This document shows, piece by piece, positions 21,767-23,882 of a stretch of 23,882 bases of DNA. The stretch spans positions 1-23,882 of the forward strand of contig JAHHSL010000031.1 in assembly GCA_020025235.1 (NCBI GenBank), in the 5' to 3' direction. Both the position numbers and the translations under genes were made by a program. Below the pieces are notes generated by a model, which saw only the letters and a program-made list of their open reading frames with translations, did not search any database and was not told the origin of the DNA. Source of the DNA: Ruthenibacterium sp. (GTDB taxonomy: Bacteria; Bacillota; Clostridia; Oscillospirales; Ruminococcaceae). Positions within the stretch are counted from its first letter, which is position 1. Every line of letters begins with the position of its first letter.

Positions 21767-23821
21767 ATGAACACAGAACTGGAGAGTTTATTTACTCCGT
21801 GGAAAATCGGAAACTGTGAAATCAAAAACAGGATCGTTATTACATCCATGGGCGGCACATCGATTTTCGGCTGGATGGAACCGCACCATTTCGATAAGGA
21901 AGCGGCAAATTTCCTTATGGATAAGGCAAAGAACAACGTCGGTCTGATCCTGCCGGGCATTGCGCCGGTGCGCAATATGTTGGGCGGCGGCTGGCTGTAT
22001 AAATCCGAACACACCTTTAAAAAGCTGAAGGTGTTTATGGATGAACTGCACGAAACCGGCGCAAAGATGTTCGTTCAGCTGACGGCGGGCTTCGGCCGTT
22101 CGTTCTCCGTCAGCGGACCTATGGAAAAAATGGTGAATAATCCCGTGCTCAAGGTACTCAGCAAGCCGATTTTTGACGTGGAACGTCTGTGTGCGGGTGC
22201 TTCTCCGGCGCCCAACCGCTGGAGCGACTGTGTGCCCACCCGTCCGCTCACGGTGGAAGAAATCCATGAGATGATCGAAGGCTTTGCCAAAACGGCAAAA
22301 ATGTGCAAAGAGGCAGGCGTAGACGGCGTGGAGATCCACGCGGTGCACGAAGGCTATCTGCTGGATCAGTTCACCATGAAGTACACCAACCACAGAACTG
22401 ACGAATACGGCGGATCGTTTGAAAACCGCTACCGCTTCCCGGTGGAGATCGTCAAGGCAATCAAAAAGGAGTGCGGGCAGGATTATCCGGTATCGCTGCG
22501 CTATTCGGTTGTTTCGTATACCAAGGGCTTCCGCGAAGGCGCACTGCCCGGCGAGGAATATACGGAAGTCGGCCGCGATATGGAAGAAAGCGAAAAGGCG
22601 GCAAAGTACCTGCAGGATGCGGGCTACGATATGCTGAACTGCGATAACGGCACCTACGATGCATGGTACTGGAGCCACCCGCCCATGTACATGCCGCAGA
22701 ACTGCAACCTTGCCGATGTGGCACACATCAAGAAGTTTGTGGATATTCCGGTCGTTGCTGCGGGCAGAATGGACCCGTATGTCGGCGCAAAGGCGATTGC
22801 GGAAGGCAAGATCGACGGCGTCGGCGTTGCAAGACAGTTCCTTGCGGATACCGAATGGGTCACAAAGCTGATGAACGACAGGGAAGAGGATATCCGCCCG
22901 TGCATCTGCTGCCATAACGGCTGCTTCACCATGGCGCATTATGAGGGTGTTGCCAATGACCAGAACCCGCTGGACGCAATGCACATGGCACGATGCGCTA
23001 TCAACCCCGAAACTATGCAGACCAAGAAGTACAAGATCGTTCCGGCGAAAAAGCCCAAACACATCGCAATCGTCGGCGGCGGCATCGGCGGCATGGAAGT
23101 GGCGCGCGTCTGCGCCATGCGTGGCCATAAAGCGACCATTTATGAAAAATCCGATCGTCTCGGCGGCATTTTCATTGCGGCAGCAGCGCCCAGCTTCAAG
23201 GAAAAGGACCGCGATCTGATCGAATGGTACCGCAGGGAAATGGTGAAGCTGAACATCGAAGTAAAGCTGAACACCGAAGTGAAAAACATTGCCGAGCTGG
23301 ATGCGGACGAAGTGGTTATCGCAACCGGCGCTGTGGCACGCCGCTTCAATAAGCTGCCGGGCATCGAAAGAAGCATTGAAGCCTGCGAATATCTGTTGGG
23401 CCAGAAACAGGTCGGGCAGAATGTGGTCATTGTCGGCGGCGGTCTGACGGGCTGCGAAATCGCCTATGATCTGTTCCTGCAGGGCAAAAAACCCACAATT
23501 ATTGAAATGAAGAACGACCTGATTGCGATTCCGGGCGTGTGCCTTGCCAACAGCTCGTATCTGCGCGATTTCTTCAAGCTGCATAAGGTTCCGGTTTATC
23601 TGGAAACAAGCGTTGATTCGATCACGGAAAACGGCGTGATCGTGAAGAAAAAGGACGGCAGCAAGCAAGCGATTTCGGCAGACAGCGTCATCATGTCCGT
23701 CGGATATATCCCGTCCCCGCTGGAAAACAACGGCAAAACCCCGCTGGTCGGCGATTGCAAAAAGGTCGGCAATCTGCGCACTGTTATCTGGGGCGCATGG
23801 GATGTTGCGATGAAGCTGTAA
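21767..23821 (+). CDS. 2-enoate reductase family Fe-S flavoenzyme (BaiCD/FldZ/dienoyl-CoA reductase type)
   Basis: A 684-residue three-domain flavoenzyme. An FMN TIM barrel (about 1-370; EIHAVHEGYLLDQF at 189-202, YGGSFENRYRF at 214-224) is followed by a [4Fe-4S] motif, C379/C382/C386 and C410, then FAD and NAD(H) Rossmann domains with GGGIGG (437-442) and GGGLTG (557-562). Such enzymes reduce the double bond of 2-enoates or enoyl-CoAs with NADH. The spacing between third and fourth Cys is 23 residues, longer than the usual 11 or so, an insertion of unclear meaning. GAAGGAG precedes the ATG. It closes the operon, 24 bases after the ACS-like gene, and would reduce the dehydratase product. I see no terminator in the 61 bases after it. 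Confidence 0.92.
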   Translation: MNTELESLFTPWKIGNCEIKNRIVITSMGGTSIFGWMEPHHFDKEAANFLMDKAKNNVGLILPGIAPVRNMLGGGWLYKSEHTFKKLKVFMDELHETGAKMFVQLTAGFGRSFSVSGPMEKMVNNPVLKVLSKPIFDVERLCAGASPAPNRWSDCVPTRPLTVEEIHEMIEGFAKTAKMCKEAGVDGVEIHAVHEGYLLDQFTMKYTNHRTDEYGGSFENRYRFPVEIVKAIKKECGQDYPVSLRYSVVSYTKGFREGALPGEEYTEVGRDMEESEKAAKYLQDAGYDMLNCDNGTYDAWYWSHPPMYMPQNCNLADVAHIKKFVDIPVVAAGRMDPYVGAKAIAEGKIDGVGVARQFLADTEWVTKLMNDREEDIRPCICCHNGCFTMAHYEGVANDQNPLDAMHMARCAINPETMQTKKYKIVPAKKPKHIAIVGGGIGGMEVARVCAMRGHKATIYEKSDRLGGIFIAAAAPSFKEKDRDLIEWYRREMVKLNIEVKLNTEVKNIAELDADEVVIATGAVARRFNKLPGIERSIEACEYLLGQKQVGQNVVIVGGGLTGCEIAYDLFLQGKKPTIIEMKNDLIAIPGVCLANSSYLRDFFKLHKVPVYLETSVDSITENGVIVKKKDGSKQAISADSVIMSVGYIPSPLENNGKTPLVGDCKKVGNLRTVIWGAWDVAMKL

Positions 23822-23882
23822 AAAGCAAACCGATTTACAACTGTATAAAGTTAAACAGAAAGCCGGCAGAGTCTTGGAAAAT

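Noticed and set aside
21788..23668. 626-residue open frame antisense to the enoate reductase, and similar long antisense frames at 1962-3146 and 17285-18466
   Set aside because: Each mirrors a well-supported gene on the other strand, has no ribosome binding site and reads as His/Arg/Phe-rich shadow sequence. GC-biased third positions keep the antisense frame open.

Overview
The window looks like a chromosomal segment of an anaerobic Clostridia-type Firmicute, most plausibly from the Oscillospiraceae/Ruminococcaceae. Reasons: strong AAGGAGG-type ribosome binding sites, GC-rich codons next to AT-rich intergenic regions, consensus TTGACA/TATAAT promoters, intrinsic terminators after most units, and oxygen-sensitive Fe-S enzymes (a 2-hydroxyacyl-CoA dehydratase system and two Fe-S flavoenzymes). 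The species assignment is inference. I see no rRNA, tRNA, CRISPR array, IS element or phage gene.

Layout. (1) 23-988: a D-2-hydroxyacid dehydrogenase closed by two tandem terminators. (2) 1345-3020: a consensus promoter, a leader of about 345 nt and a membrane family-2 glycosyltransferase. (3) 3187-7414: a catabolic-looking cluster with a divergent short Fe-S/flavin oxidoreductase (minus strand), then a sugar-phosphate isomerase-like TIM barrel, a second 2-hydroxyacid dehydrogenase and an AraC regulator (plus strand). (4) 7514-12743, minus strand: a potassium module. A KdpD-like kinase lacking the usual N-terminal domains and a KdpE-like regulator lie beside a four-gene Trk operon (small membrane protein, two separate RCK proteins, TrkH). 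The same TGTGAG pair with 11-bp spacing lies upstream of both units, so KdpDE probably controls Trk here. (5) 13010-14548, minus strand: a MarR regulator and a FUSC/aromatic-acid-exporter-like membrane protein, with a textbook promoter overlapped by an inverted-repeat operator. (6) 14843-16115: an HD-domain phosphohydrolase and a small Ig-like lipoprotein, followed by two terminators. (7) 16423-23821: a tight seven-gene operon with a consensus promoter and a perfect 9-bp inverted-repeat operator.

The seven-gene operon is the most interesting part. It encodes a CooC-type ATPase with the CxC metal motif, two 2-hydroxyacyl-CoA dehydratase-family subunits, their HgdC-type ATP-dependent activator, a 54-residue membrane microprotein, a short protein resembling a piece of acetyl-CoA synthase (CdhC/AcsB) ending in a Cys cluster, and a BaiCD/FldZ-type enoate reductase. 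The chemistry is readable as activator-driven dehydration of a 2-hydroxyacyl-CoA followed by enoate reduction. The two nickel-associated families have no obvious role in that scheme, and no CoA-transferase or ligase is present. This combination is the best candidate for an undescribed system.

Family assignments come from recognising motifs by eye, without database searches. Residue numbers refer to the start codons chosen here.
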